Positions 15,774-24,000 of a DNA stretch of 42,137 nt are shown in pieces; the stretch's first letter is position 1; each line of letters opens with the position of its first letter. This DNA comes from a virus, in IMG/VR virus record IMGVR_UViG_3300045885_000494, positions 1-42,137 of that record, one strand, 5' to 3'. The notes beneath the pieces are model-generated. The model saw only the letters and a program-made list of their open reading frames with translations. It made no database searches and had not been told where the DNA came from. A program made the position numbers and the translations under genes.

Positions 15774-18700
15774 TCAGTCGGCGTTGGGGTCCGCCTGGTT
15801 GTAGCCGCTGGCACTCTCCGCCTTGCGCATGAAATGTTCCATTTCCTCACGCTCCTCGGTGCTGGGGGTATAGGCCGCAGCCTCCGCCTGCATGGCCCTG
15901 GCGTCCGCCACATACTCGTCGTGCGTCCACGTCTCATGGCCAGGGGGCCAGAGATCCGGCACAAAGGTATCGACGTCGTCGGCTTTGTCGACCACCTCAC
16001 GGCGGTCAGGAGCATGTTTGTCCACCTGCGGGATCTCCTCAATGTAATAGACCGGATGCGCGACATCCGGTTCACGCACAATATCCAGGATGCGAAACTT
16101 GGTATCGGGCGGGTAGAGAAATTCCTGCTCGCGGCTCTTGGCACCCATGGCCGACAGAGGTCGCACGTCATACGAGCCGCCATGGCTCTTGATGACATAG
16201 AGATACTGGCCGAAGCCAAACGTATGCAGCGCCACATCACGGTTGCGGCTGGTAGACGCAAAACCTTCCAGCATAATCTCGCCCCCCTTGACGTGCGTGG
16301 CCAGGTGCGCGGCTTTGATCTCCCGCACGCCCCGGTAATACCGCTCCGACTCCTGGGAACGCTCCAGTTTGGGCAAGGCCGAGAGGGCCGCGTCAATCAG
16401 TGGGGCATGCTGGACACGCTCCTGAGCACGCTTGTCCGGGTCACGGGAGTTCCAGAACACTTTGTTCATGTCGTGGTAATGCTGGCCCGTATAGGCATAG
16501 AGAGACACCGCTTCATATTCGTGCATGTCGGTCGGCACCTTCCGCTGCATGACTGATCGCGCATAGCTATCATAATTATACCCCAGATACTGCTTGAGCC
16601 TCGCCGTGGCCACGGCCACACTACTGTCGTGCTCCGTCAGCCCCACCTGCTCTTCCAGCAGCGTTGCGCGTTTCTGGAGGAGAGCCGCAATCTCCTTGCG
16701 TTGCTTCAGGGTGACGCCTTTGGCGGCTGGCAGCAGGTCCAGAAAGTTGTTACTCTGGGCGCGGAGGTGTTGCAGTTTTTGCACCTGCCCCAGCAGGTCT
16801 GGGATCGCGTCCGGGGCACCATAGCCCGAGGCCTGAAACACCTCGGCATAGGCCCGGTTCAGGTGGGGCTTCTGAAAGCCCTCCCATTCCAGGAGCTGCG
16901 TGAGCTGATTTGCCGGTTTCTTCGCCCCCTGCGCCCGGTACATGAGGGAGCCGCCGTTATCGATGCGGGTGAGCTGGTTGCCGCGCACCAGGATATTATC
17001 CATGGTCAGCCCCACGGCATCGCGGTTCGCCAGCCACACATCGGCCACAAAGCCCTTGAGCACTTCCTGCGCGCGGGCCTGCGTCAGGCCGGCCTTGTCG
17101 AGGGTCTGCCCGCCTTCCAGAAACGGCGCCGCCACGCCTACAATCTTGCCCTCTTTCATGACCAGTTGTTGCTCAGGCGCGTCAATGCCGAGTGAGCGAT
17201 ACAACCGATTCGCCGCAAATTCCTGGTACGCCTGCTGCGTCTCGGGATGTTTCAACACGCGCAGCACGCCGTCTGTGCCCCGGTAGAGCTGTGCGCCAGT
17301 CGATCCCCCTAACGCCTGTACGAGTTCCCCAGTGACCACATCAGCGTCAATCGTGTGGGGGACTTTGGGCAGCTTCGGTAACTCTGGAGGCGGTGGCGGG
17401 GCTGGCGCGGTGACGGGCGCTGGCGTCGGGAATGCCCCGGTGCTCACTGCTGGCGCCACGCCAGGCGTTTTGGGTAACAGGCCCTGGTCTTGCAGGGCCT
17501 TCAAGACCTTCAGCGGGTAGGGCTGGCCCTGCGCCAGCAAGCCGTGTTCGAGGTCCGCAGGGGAGAGGAGTTTCACACTCCACGTTTCCCCGCCAAAGCC
17601 CGTGGGGTTGCCGCCTATGCGCTCCCCCAGATAGAGGCGCGTCGTGCCGGTGGTGGTCGTGAAGTCGCCCACAAAGCCCGTCACTTTGGCCTGCAAGCCG
17701 GTCTCTTCAAAGACTTCTTTGAGGGCGTTTTGCTGCGGCGACAGGCCCTGCTCGAGGGTCCCCTTGGGAAAGGCCAGGCTGTAGCCGCCGAAATGATTCT
17801 TGGGCTCGTAGACCCACACCTTGCCGTGTTCGATCATCACCACGCCGGTTGAGAGCTTGCCGGTGGGGAGGGCTGGCAGCGGTCCCACGTCGACGTCTTT
17901 CGTCTGCATCCAAAAGTTCTGCGGCGGATTGGTGGACCACGGTGGCGACGGGCTGTGGATATCCCAACTTTCACTGACCAGGGGCGGAGGAGGTTCCACC
18001 TGTGCAGGTGGGACTTTCGGTTGCTTCGGCGCTTTCGGTTGCTTCGGGGGTTTGGGTACGGGTGGTTGCAGCACGGGCGCCGGCGGGGGCGGTGGAGGAA
18101 ACGGCTCGGGCTGCGGGAAGGTCACCGGAGTTGGCACCCCGGGCGGCGTGGTGAGCTGTGGCGCGGCAATGATGGTCGGCCGCACGATCACCACACACCG
18201 GCAATTGGGATGGCTTGGCGGACGCATCTTCGGACCAGTTGGGGTCTGAAACGGCTCGTCAAACAGATGGCCGTCCGGGTTCATCCCAGGGATGGCCTGG
18301 CAGATGGGACAGGTCCGGCTATCGTAGGTAATCAGCCAGAAGCGCCTGAGCGCCGTCTCTGGCAGATTGGCCTGGTGCTTGGCCGCCTGAAAGAACGTGT
18401 CCGCGGCGACGTTCAATGCCGCGTTGGTTTCTGTCCTGGCAATGGTCATGGTGCGCCGGCGCAAGAGGCGGTTCGCCAACTTTTCGGTCAGCACATCCAC
18501 CTTCGCTGGCGGCGTGTCACTTTCCATGAGACTCTGGTTATAGGCCAGAAGCTGCTTGCCTTGCGCCGGGAGGAGTCCGAGAATGTTGCGCAATTCCTTC
18601 GCAATCTTCGGGGTGGTCCAGCCCTCTGCTAAGCCCTGGCGCAGGATCGCACGGCCGGCCTCGACGGTCGGTGCCCACAGGTTCTTGGCCCGGGTCAGCC

Positions 18701-19382
18701 CCTCCGTGCGCACATACGCCTGTGCTCTGGGTGACAACAAGTCTTCGGGTAACTTGGTAGGGAGTTCCGCCGGCACTTTGGTGGCCAACAGGACCTGGCG
18801 TACCGCTGGCCACTGCGCCTCGGCAACCTGCTCAAAAAGCTTGCCGGTGAGTTCAGCAAACGCTGGCACGTAGTCATAGGCCATCTGCTGCATACCAAAA
18901 TCCACCAGGTCACTCATGGCGGCGGTGTGGTTGCCGGTGAGGAGGTGCTGGTGCACGCTGGCCGGGAGCTTTTCCCAGGTGAAGGCCTGCATAAGCGCTT
19001 GCTGGAGTTGCGGCGCCGCGGCTTCGGCAATGTCGATCAGTTGTTGCCACTGCGCCACGCCGGAGAGGGCGGTGGCGGGAGCGCCTTGCGGGGGACCGGC
19101 ACTGGCCCAGGAGGCGGGGGACTGGGTGCTCTGGCCAGCCTGAGCAGGCACGCCGAGCGCGGCCTGCGCGGCATAGACCTGCTGCAACTTCTCCTGGATA
19201 ATGGCCAGGTTCGCTGGTGTGGAGTGCGGGTCCTTGAGTCCTTGCTCTAAGCCCTCCTGGACAATCTTGAGCTGGCCCTCATTGAGCCCGCTATAGGGGT
19301 TCGCAGCTTTCACCAGCCGCAGGTGTGGCCGCTGGGGTGGGGCACGTCTGGGCAGGCGGGGGGCGAGGGCGAGCCAGGGCAC
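15774..19382 (-). CDS. Minor head polyprotein: Mu F-like / Nudix / kinase-like / ADP-ribosyltransferase
   Basis: The 1,202-residue protein has four recognisable domains joined by Pro/Lys-rich linkers. Residues about 105-400 are an SPP1 gp7/Mu F-like head morphogenesis domain with TARTET-like IARTETNAALN (315-325), CPIC (358-361) and HPNCRC (391-396). Residues 510-615 are Nudix-like: the box at 541-563 keeps the catalytic KE..EE core but has Leu for the first Glu and Lys for Arg. Residues 680-870 resemble the HipA/PI3K-like kinase fold, with VLKH (Lys711), NRD (786-788), DNILV (795-799) and IDNGG (807-811). Residues 920-1105 are an R-S-E ADP-ribosyltransferase: YYRG (Arg1017), STS (1043-1045) and EQE (1085-1087), plus the YT..Y.DMN segment. 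GTG 19382 overlaps the portal stop as TAGTG. F-like proteins join the portal, so the enzymes may be packaged and injected like T4 Alt; that is inferred. Confidence 0.85.
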   Translation of the reverse strand: MPWLALAPRLPRRAPPQRPHLRLVKAANPYSGLNEGQLKIVQEGLEQGLKDPHSTPANLAIIQEKLQQVYAAQAALGVPAQAGQSTQSPASWASAGPPQGAPATALSGVAQWQQLIDIAEAAAPQLQQALMQAFTWEKLPASVHQHLLTGNHTAAMSDLVDFGMQQMAYDYVPAFAELTGKLFEQVAEAQWPAVRQVLLATKVPAELPTKLPEDLLSPRAQAYVRTEGLTRAKNLWAPTVEAGRAILRQGLAEGWTTPKIAKELRNILGLLPAQGKQLLAYNQSLMESDTPPAKVDVLTEKLANRLLRRRTMTIARTETNAALNVAADTFFQAAKHQANLPETALRRFWLITYDSRTCPICQAIPGMNPDGHLFDEPFQTPTGPKMRPPSHPNCRCVVIVRPTIIAAPQLTTPPGVPTPVTFPQPEPFPPPPPPAPVLQPPVPKPPKQPKAPKQPKVPPAQVEPPPPLVSESWDIHSPSPPWSTNPPQNFWMQTKDVDVGPLPALPTGKLSTGVVMIEHGKVWVYEPKNHFGGYSLAFPKGTLEQGLSPQQNALKEVFEETGLQAKVTGFVGDFTTTTGTTRLYLGERIGGNPTGFGGETWSVKLLSPADLEHGLLAQGQPYPLKVLKALQDQGLLPKTPGVAPAVSTGAFPTPAPVTAPAPPPPPELPKLPKVPHTIDADVVTGELVQALGGSTGAQLYRGTDGVLRVLKHPETQQAYQEFAANRLYRSLGIDAPEQQLVMKEGKIVGVAAPFLEGGQTLDKAGLTQARAQEVLKGFVADVWLANRDAVGLTMDNILVRGNQLTRIDNGGSLMYRAQGAKKPANQLTQLLEWEGFQKPHLNRAYAEVFQASGYGAPDAIPDLLGQVQKLQHLRAQSNNFLDLLPAAKGVTLKQRKEIAALLQKRATLLEEQVGLTEHDSSVAVATARLKQYLGYNYDSYARSVMQRKVPTDMHEYEAVSLYAYTGQHYHDMNKVFWNSRDPDKRAQERVQHAPLIDAALSALPKLERSQESERYYRGVREIKAAHLATHVKGGEIMLEGFASTSRNRDVALHTFGFGQYLYVIKSHGGSYDVRPLSAMGAKSREQEFLYPPDTKFRILDIVREPDVAHPVYYIEEIPQVDKHAPDRREVVDKADDVDTFVPDLWPPGHETWTHDEYVADARAMQAEAAAYTPSTEEREEMEHFMRKAESASGYNQADPNAD

Positions 19383-20686
19383 TAGTCCAGGTCCTCTTCT
19401 TCCGGCGCCGGGAGCCCCATCTTGAGCCGCACCGGCCGCTCCAGGTCCTCCACGGCAAAGCCCGCCTGTGCCAGATTCTTGACCGCTTCCGACAGTTCCT
19501 TCACGTCCACATGCTCCACGTCGCCATGGCTCACGGTGGGCATCAGGTCCAACGGCAGCCCGTTCACCTCCCAGAGCACCGGCAGCGCCTCGCGCGCTAA
19601 CACCTCCCCGATGGCGTCGAGATAGCCCCCGAGGGCCGTCGCAAACAGGTTGGTTTTACTGCTTGCCAGGGCATAGGAGCCCACCTGCTCGTGGCCCACC
19701 AGAATCATATCGGCAAGCACGCTCTGGGCAATGCGGAGTTCGTAGCGCTTAATGATGGTGTCCGTATCAAACTGCCGTCTCCCCCCAGTGCTGAGCAGTT
19801 CTAACTTATACAGCTCGTTGCCCTCCGCGTCATAGACCAGCGGGAAAACAATCCCCTCTTGCTCATCCCGACGGATATTGGTGGCGAGTTTTTTGTACGT
19901 CTCCAGCAGGGCTTTGGCTTCGGGGGAAGCATCCGGCGCCAGCAGGGCTGGTGGCACCTTGACCACGGGCAGGCCGGCCAGGTCACGCTCAATCCCAATC
20001 CCCTCGATGTTTTCGATATGTGTGAGGTTGTACCAGGCGCGGTAGGCTGTACGCAGGATGCTGCGTCCCTCGGGGTTACTCTTGTAGGCCATGGGACGAA
20101 ACAGCAGCGTTTTGGCGCGGGGGATCGTCACCACGGGGCCGCCCGCGGGGGGTTGTTGCAGCATCGCGGTCACTTCATCGCGCTCGTTAAATTGCCATTG
20201 CAAGAGACTATCCTGCGAGCGCAAGCCCATATCGGCAAAGCCTAAGCGACCGTCTGTGGCACGTGACGACTGCCAGGGGTCGCGGTGGGCTCCACTGCGG
20301 CGCTTCAGCGTCCATTCCACCAGTGCCCAGCCAAAGGGCAGCATCGAGAGGATGTCACTGAGGCGCGTATGCCAGGTGGTCAGGCAATCATCGAAGAGTG
20401 CGTGTTGGGCAAAGCTGGCGAGGTCGATGGCCTGTTGGCTGTCATCCGCTGGCGTACAGGTCCAGCCGACCGGGCGCATGAGCATTTCGACCGCAAAGAG
20501 AATTGCCCCAACAATGGGGGAATTGTCGCGCATACGCTTGAACGTGCGCATGCCTGCCGGGCCGGTGAGTTCCGGTAAGAATTCCTCGCGGACGTAGCCA
20601 CCCCATTGCAGTAAGCCAGGGGTCCCTATGGGCTGCATAGGCGCGGTCACCGGAAACGCCGCGCTGGTGCCATTACGCTCTGCCAC
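19382..20686 (-). CDS. Portal protein (DUF935, Mu gp29-like)
   Basis: The 434-residue protein matches Mu gp29/DUF935 portals: an N-terminal GLLQWGGYVREEFLPELTGP, RDNSPIVGAILFAVEMLMRPV near residues 58-78, a central WALVEWTLKRR, KTLLFRPMAYKSNPEGRSIL near residue 205, and the C-terminal helix region with EVLAREALPVLWEVNGLP and MGLPAPEEEDLD. It forms the dodecameric DNA entry ring at one capsid vertex. GTG 20686 has GGAGG seven bases upstream and lies just after terL. The next gene is an F-like minor head protein, the usual partner of DUF935 portals. Confidence 0.9.
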   Translation of the reverse strand: MAERNGTSAAFPVTAPMQPIGTPGLLQWGGYVREEFLPELTGPAGMRTFKRMRDNSPIVGAILFAVEMLMRPVGWTCTPADDSQQAIDLASFAQHALFDDCLTTWHTRLSDILSMLPFGWALVEWTLKRRSGAHRDPWQSSRATDGRLGFADMGLRSQDSLLQWQFNERDEVTAMLQQPPAGGPVVTIPRAKTLLFRPMAYKSNPEGRSILRTAYRAWYNLTHIENIEGIGIERDLAGLPVVKVPPALLAPDASPEAKALLETYKKLATNIRRDEQEGIVFPLVYDAEGNELYKLELLSTGGRRQFDTDTIIKRYELRIAQSVLADMILVGHEQVGSYALASSKTNLFATALGGYLDAIGEVLAREALPVLWEVNGLPLDLMPTVSHGDVEHVDVKELSEAVKNLAQAGFAVEDLERPVRLKMGLPAPEEEDLD

Positions 20687-20689
20687 AGT

Positions 20690-21967
20690 TTACCTCCAAT
20701 GACTCTGCTGCGTGTCCCCACCGACACCGACCAGGGGCGTCTCCTGCGGTCCGAGCAAGAGCGCGGTCAGCGCCCATATACACGCGTCTAAACGGTTGGG
20801 ACTCGGCAGACTCCCCCCCGGCACCCACGAGCACAATTCATCCTCCAGCGCGCCAAACGTGCCGACGTGATGCACCTGGCCCTTTTCGTAGCGGGCCGCA
20901 ATCGGGTCCGCCCGCGCATATTTGCCCTGGCTCGCCCAGACGGTCTGCACGGCCGCCTGGTCGTCCACGGTCGCCAACGTCGTCGGCACCATCTCCCCCC
21001 CGTGGTTGCGCTCCGCAATGATCGCGGCGGCCTGCCATTTATGATACGCCGCGATGCACTGCCTCGCCCAGCCCAGCGGTGAACTGTCTAGACTCAGATC
21101 CTCCAGCACATAGCCGTGACCATCCGTCCCCAGGCCAGCGACCACAATCCCCGCGCTGCTGCCAGGATCGAGCCCCACGACAAGCCGCTTCATGGCAGGC
21201 GCCTGCGTCACTCTGGTGGCTTCCAGGCCGGCACGGGTCCATAACGCGCCTGGGGCATCGTCATTTTCCTCCGCCAAAATCTCTTGACGGTACGCCACAT
21301 AGGTCATATCCCTGGTGATCTCGTCCAGGGCCTGGGCGGAGAGATACGGATTCTCCTGGCTGGTAAAGTGAAACGTGGCCCAGCGGCCGGTCGTGTCCTG
21401 CTGTGCCCGGGCAAAGAGTTTCGAGGCATGGCGGGGGTCATGGGCTTTGGTGATCGAGGCGGTCCGAAAGGACGGCGGCGTATAGCAAAAGACCGCATCG
21501 CCGTTGGTATCGAGCAGCATAGGGGCACCAACCACGCCCCAGGCGTCCTCATTCATAAGCTGGTATTCGTCAAGGATGAGGAGCGAGGCATAATCGCCAC
21601 GCAACGTATCGGGACTCCAGGCGGTTTTCGCGCGCAGGCGTTGCTCGGTCCGGGGACGTTCGATGGTGTGGAGCGTCTCGTTTTGCATCAGAAAGCCCAT
21701 GGCGATGGGGGCAGCGAGTGCCAGCGTCACTTCATGCCAGAAGCGTTGCACCTGCTCCTGCGTCGGCACCGCATAGAGGATGCGCTGGCCCTGGAGGAAG
21801 GCCTGCACCGCGAGAATAGCCAATCCCGTTGTTTTCCCCCCACGCCTCCCGGCCCGAATGACCTTACGCTTCGCCGGGCTGGTTAAGAAACGGCGTTGCT
21901 GGGGGTGCGGCAATTTGAGGGGGATAGGCACTTCGATCTGGCGAGGTGCCTGGACGCTCGTTGGCAT
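20690..21967 (-). CDS. terL: Terminase large subunit
   Basis: The 425-residue ATPase-nuclease carries a Walker A motif RAGRRGGKTTG at residues 38-48, Walker B LLILDEYQLM near 129-138, and an RNase H-type nuclease domain with acidic residues in VVGLDPGSSAG, AERNHGGEM and NRLDACIWAL. It cuts concatemeric DNA and pumps it through the portal. ATG 21967 has AAGGTGG four bases upstream, so the 104-bp overlap with the 3' end of terS is probably real. Length is typical for phages with small heads. It sits directly after terS and before the portal. Confidence 0.95.
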   Translation of the reverse strand: MPTSVQAPRQIEVPIPLKLPHPQQRRFLTSPAKRKVIRAGRRGGKTTGLAILAVQAFLQGQRILYAVPTQEQVQRFWHEVTLALAAPIAMGFLMQNETLHTIERPRTEQRLRAKTAWSPDTLRGDYASLLILDEYQLMNEDAWGVVGAPMLLDTNGDAVFCYTPPSFRTASITKAHDPRHASKLFARAQQDTTGRWATFHFTSQENPYLSAQALDEITRDMTYVAYRQEILAEENDDAPGALWTRAGLEATRVTQAPAMKRLVVGLDPGSSAGIVVAGLGTDGHGYVLEDLSLDSSPLGWARQCIAAYHKWQAAAIIAERNHGGEMVPTTLATVDDQAAVQTVWASQGKYARADPIAARYEKGQVHHVGTFGALEDELCSWVPGGSLPSPNRLDACIWALTALLLGPQETPLVGVGGDTQQSHWR

Positions 21968-22376
21968 AGACCACCTTAAAAACCACGTCCTGGTCGTTGG
22001 CGCCGGTATGGGCGACTTTCATGCGGTCGCCGTACTTCTGGGGCATGGCGCCTTTCAGGAGGAAGATGAGGAGCGTATCGCTGTGTTTGGTCACCTGATA
22101 GGGGGTGCCATCGAGGGCATAGTGGGTTTCTTCCCAACCCTGGGCACGGCGGATGGCTTCTTCTTCCAGGCGTTCGCCAGCGATGGCCTGGGCTTCCTCA
22201 CAGGCAGCCGCATAGGCGGGATCGGTGCGCTTCCAGTAGTAGTGCAAATGCGTATCAACGCTGGTAGCCCGACACGCCTCCCGTAACCGTCCCGTCTCAG
22301 CATAGGCTAAGAGTAGCGCACGTTTTTTACTGTAGGAAATTGTAGGAAAAAGCGCGGTCGGTGCAGGCTTTGCCAT
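21864..22376 (-). CDS. terS: Terminase small subunit
   Basis: The 170-residue protein has the N-terminal helix-turn-helix of terS proteins (SYSKKRALLLAYAETGRLRE, ACRATSVDTHLHYYWKRTD) followed by helical oligomerisation sequence (EEAQAIAGERLEEEAIRRAQG) and a terminase-type DTLLIFLLKGAMPQKYGDR segment. It recognises the packaging site and recruits TerL. The start at ATG 22376 has GGGAG upstream; the longer frame to 22451 would run through an inverted repeat. It is the first gene of the late operon, behind a likely promoter at 22477-22503. Confidence 0.88.
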   Translation of the reverse strand: MAKPAPTALFPTISYSKKRALLLAYAETGRLREACRATSVDTHLHYYWKRTDPAYAAACEEAQAIAGERLEEEAIRRAQGWEETHYALDGTPYQVTKHSDTLLIFLLKGAMPQKYGDRMKVAHTGANDQDVVFKVVYANERPGTSPDRSAYPPQIAAPPATPFLNQPGEA

Positions 22377-22431
22377 ACGTGCTCCCTGGAGAGTGCGAGC
22401 GCAGTACGGCATGAGGCTGGTACGGTATCCA

Positions 22432-22464
22432 GGCGTAGTACGAGGGCTCATGACGCACTACGCC
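22432..22464. promoter_or_regulatory. Inverted repeat upstream of terS (candidate packaging or regulatory site)
   Basis: GGCGTAGT (22432-22439) and ACTACGCC (22457-22464) form an 8-bp perfect inverted repeat around a 17-base centre that includes the palindrome TCATGA. Short GTACGG and GTACG repeats lie just to the left. The location, in the terS leader, suits a TerS-binding pac/cos element or a late-promoter control site. There is no T-tract, so it is not an intrinsic terminator. The arms recur in two other hairpins in this genome. Confidence 0.45.
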
Positions 22465-22476
22465 TTAAGTGGGAAG

Positions 22477-22503
22477 GGTATAAAAAGCTCCTGCGGGTGT
22501 CAA
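22477..22503 (-). promoter_or_regulatory. Putative promoter of the late (packaging/structural) operon
   Basis: On the minus strand a perfect -35 box TTGACA (22498-22503) is followed after 15 bases by TATACC (22477-22482). The spacer is short but the -35 match is perfect, and no minus-strand gene lies between it and terS. A second TTGACA at 22617-22622 lacks a good -10 element. Transcription from here would run through the inverted repeat into terS. Confidence 0.5.
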
Positions 22504-22647
22504 GCAGGTTTGCGCCGAGGCCGTCGCGGCACCCTCCTGGCCTCGGTGGGAGCTGGCGTGGCGAGATACCGTGTACCCCGCACCGCGCCGCGCGCCGTGT
22601 CACGCGGGGTGGGCGTTGTCAAGGGAGGCGAGTATGTGTGACGTTGC
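22504..22647. other. GC-rich spacer between the DUF1829 gene and the late promoter
   Basis: With the promoter and inverted repeat, this makes a 271-base gene-free stretch. It holds alternating GC sequence (CCGCGCCGCGCGCC) flanked by CCCCGC and GCGGGG arms, which can fold into a strong hairpin, and the second TTGACA. No protein-coding sequence with a ribosome site is seen. It separates two minus-strand units and may end transcription from the immunity side. Confidence 0.45.
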
Positions 22648-23412
22648 TCATGCCGCAAGTTCGTCGCGGATCTCTTCGCGATGGCTCCAGCGCACGGGAC
22701 GCACGTCGTAGTGTTGCAAGGCATCGATGGTGCTGGGAGGGATGGGCTGTTCCGTATCGTTGAGCATCGCATAGGCGCGTGCCTCGATCAGTCGGATATC
22801 TTTCGTATCAACCCACGCAAAGACGACATTTTTGACGGTCTCGGGGGAGGGACGGTTGATGAGATGCACAATGCGTTCCGGATACTCACGGGATTTGGGA
22901 ATGACAAAATCAAAGACGGAGTCGAAGCCACTTTTGCCAGTGATCTTCAGACGTGTCGTATAGCGAATCTCACAGAGATCCAGCCAGTCCATCACATCAT
23001 CATAGAAGAGACGCGCGATCATGGGGACGGCGAGATAGAACATATCATTGACCGCAAGCATCGCTTGAATGAGACTATGTTTCCGGATGGCAAAATCTTC
23101 ATATGTCGCCATGGTCTCCAAGGCATTGTCACGCTGATGGACATGAAAGCCGTTGAGCGTCGTTGTGAGGAGAGCCTGTCGACGTTCGGTGTCCATGGAA
23201 CACCCTGAGTGGGCAAGATCGTCCAGGATATAGCCTCCATCAGTCAACACATACCCTTCGTCACGACGCTGGGCATAGATTTGCAGATGGTCGTTATGCC
23301 GGTCCAGGTAGGGGGTAGTGATCTCGATCCACTCGCCCACCTCGCGCAAGTCACTCTGACTGCGCAGCCAGCGATAGTAGTCATCAAGGAGCTGCTGCAT
23401 TGTGTTGATCAT
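22648..23412 (-). CDS. DUF1828/DUF1829 domain protein
   Basis: The 254-residue protein resembles proteins that combine DUF1828 (N-terminal; LLDDYYRWLRSQSDLREVG, IEITTPYLDRHNDHLQIYAQ, YVLTDGGYILDDLAHSG) with DUF1829 (C-terminal; ITGKSGFDSVFDFVIPKSR, AFAWVDT-like sequence and a final VRPVRWSHREEI). The start at ATG 23412 overlaps the upstream DUF6978-like gene as ATGA. Function is not known; such pairs occur in phages and mobile elements and suggest a two-component module. Base composition is less GC-rich than in structural genes. A defence, exclusion or toxin-antitoxin role is a guess. Confidence 0.75.
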   Translation of the reverse strand: MINTMQQLLDDYYRWLRSQSDLREVGEWIEITTPYLDRHNDHLQIYAQRRDEGYVLTDGGYILDDLAHSGCSMDTERRQALLTTTLNGFHVHQRDNALETMATYEDFAIRKHSLIQAMLAVNDMFYLAVPMIARLFYDDVMDWLDLCEIRYTTRLKITGKSGFDSVFDFVIPKSREYPERIVHLINRPSPETVKNVVFAWVDTKDIRLIEARAYAMLNDTEQPIPPSTIDALQHYDVRPVRWSHREEIRDELAA

Positions 23413-23867
23413 GTGAACAGCTCGTGTTGGATAGTTGGTGGTTCGACAATATGACAATAGAGAATGAAATCGTTGAGTGTCTGCCGAAGATCGGTCACGT
23501 TTGGGAAATCGTCCGTGGGGACCAGCACCGCCCACTTATCCTCATATCCTTCTCGGTAGAGATGGAGGTGCGTCCCTGGCAGCCGCGTCCCGTCTGGATT
23601 CGTATGGGGAGCAGCCCCAAAGCATAAGCGTACCAACATGACGATCTGCCGTGCACGCATGTGGTAGCTCCCTTTCCGGAGATCGATGCGACTGCGGCCC
23701 AGATTGAGGACAAACGCCTCACGTCGATCCGAGGAGATGAGGGGAATACTGCATCGGCCTCCTAGGCCAGGATAATTCCATACCTGCTCATTGAGTCTGT
23801 ATTTGGCCATCATGATGAGGTCGTCTGCCTCCGCCTGCGTCGGTTGCGTCTCAGCCATGCAGGTCAC
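23409..23867 (-). CDS. DUF6978-like protein
   Basis: The 152-residue protein shows the pattern I associate with DUF6978: RREAFVLNLGRSRIDLRKGS, RQIVMLVRLCFG, APHTNPDGTRLPGTHLHLYR and GYEDKWAVLVPTDDF. The conserved HxNPDG and HxHxYREGYxxKWA segments hint at an active or metal-binding site. GTG 23867 overlaps a 21-codon leader frame as GTGA; ATG 23858 is the alternative. It overlaps the DUF1828/1829 gene by four bases, so the two products are probably made in step. Function is unknown. Confidence 0.65.
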   Translation of the reverse strand: MTCMAETQPTQAEADDLIMMAKYRLNEQVWNYPGLGGRCSIPLISSDRREAFVLNLGRSRIDLRKGSYHMRARQIVMLVRLCFGAAPHTNPDGTRLPGTHLHLYREGYEDKWAVLVPTDDFPNVTDLRQTLNDFILYCHIVEPPTIQHELFT

Positions 23868-23929
23868 ATCGTGTCAGCGGCCATACGGTTGAAGCAAAGC
23901 CACCGTCTGTCGAAATCATCACGGCCCAT
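23864..23929 (-). CDS. Possible 21-residue leader peptide
   Basis: A short frame, MGRDDFDRRWLCFNRMAADTM, begins at ATG 23929, with AAAGGACG at good spacing, and ends in a TGA that overlaps the GTG start of the DUF6978-like gene in the GTGA style used throughout this genome. It may serve only to couple translation. Its size makes coding uncertain. Confidence 0.35.
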   Translation of the reverse strand: MGRDDFDRRWLCFNRMAADTM

Positions 23930-23962
23930 CGTCGTCCTTTCGTCTGCTATACTCTGCCGGGT

Positions 23963-23984
23963 CTCTGGCTCCTGCTGGCCAGAG
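23963..23984. other. Hairpin between XRE repressor and DUF6978-like gene
   Basis: CTCTGGC (23963-23969) pairs perfectly with GCCAGAG (23978-23984) around an 8-base loop, just after the stop of the repressor gene (24001) on the minus strand. There is no T-run, so it may be a weak attenuator or RNA-stability element that separates repressor and downstream gene expression. Confidence 0.4.
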
Positions 23985-24000
23985 GGAACTGCCGCCCTGG

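Noticed and set aside
22500-22772. 90-codon minus-strand frame in the spacer before the late promoter
   Set aside because: It overlaps the DUF1829 C-terminus in another frame, crosses the TTGACA boxes and GC-rich hairpins, and lacks a ribosome site.
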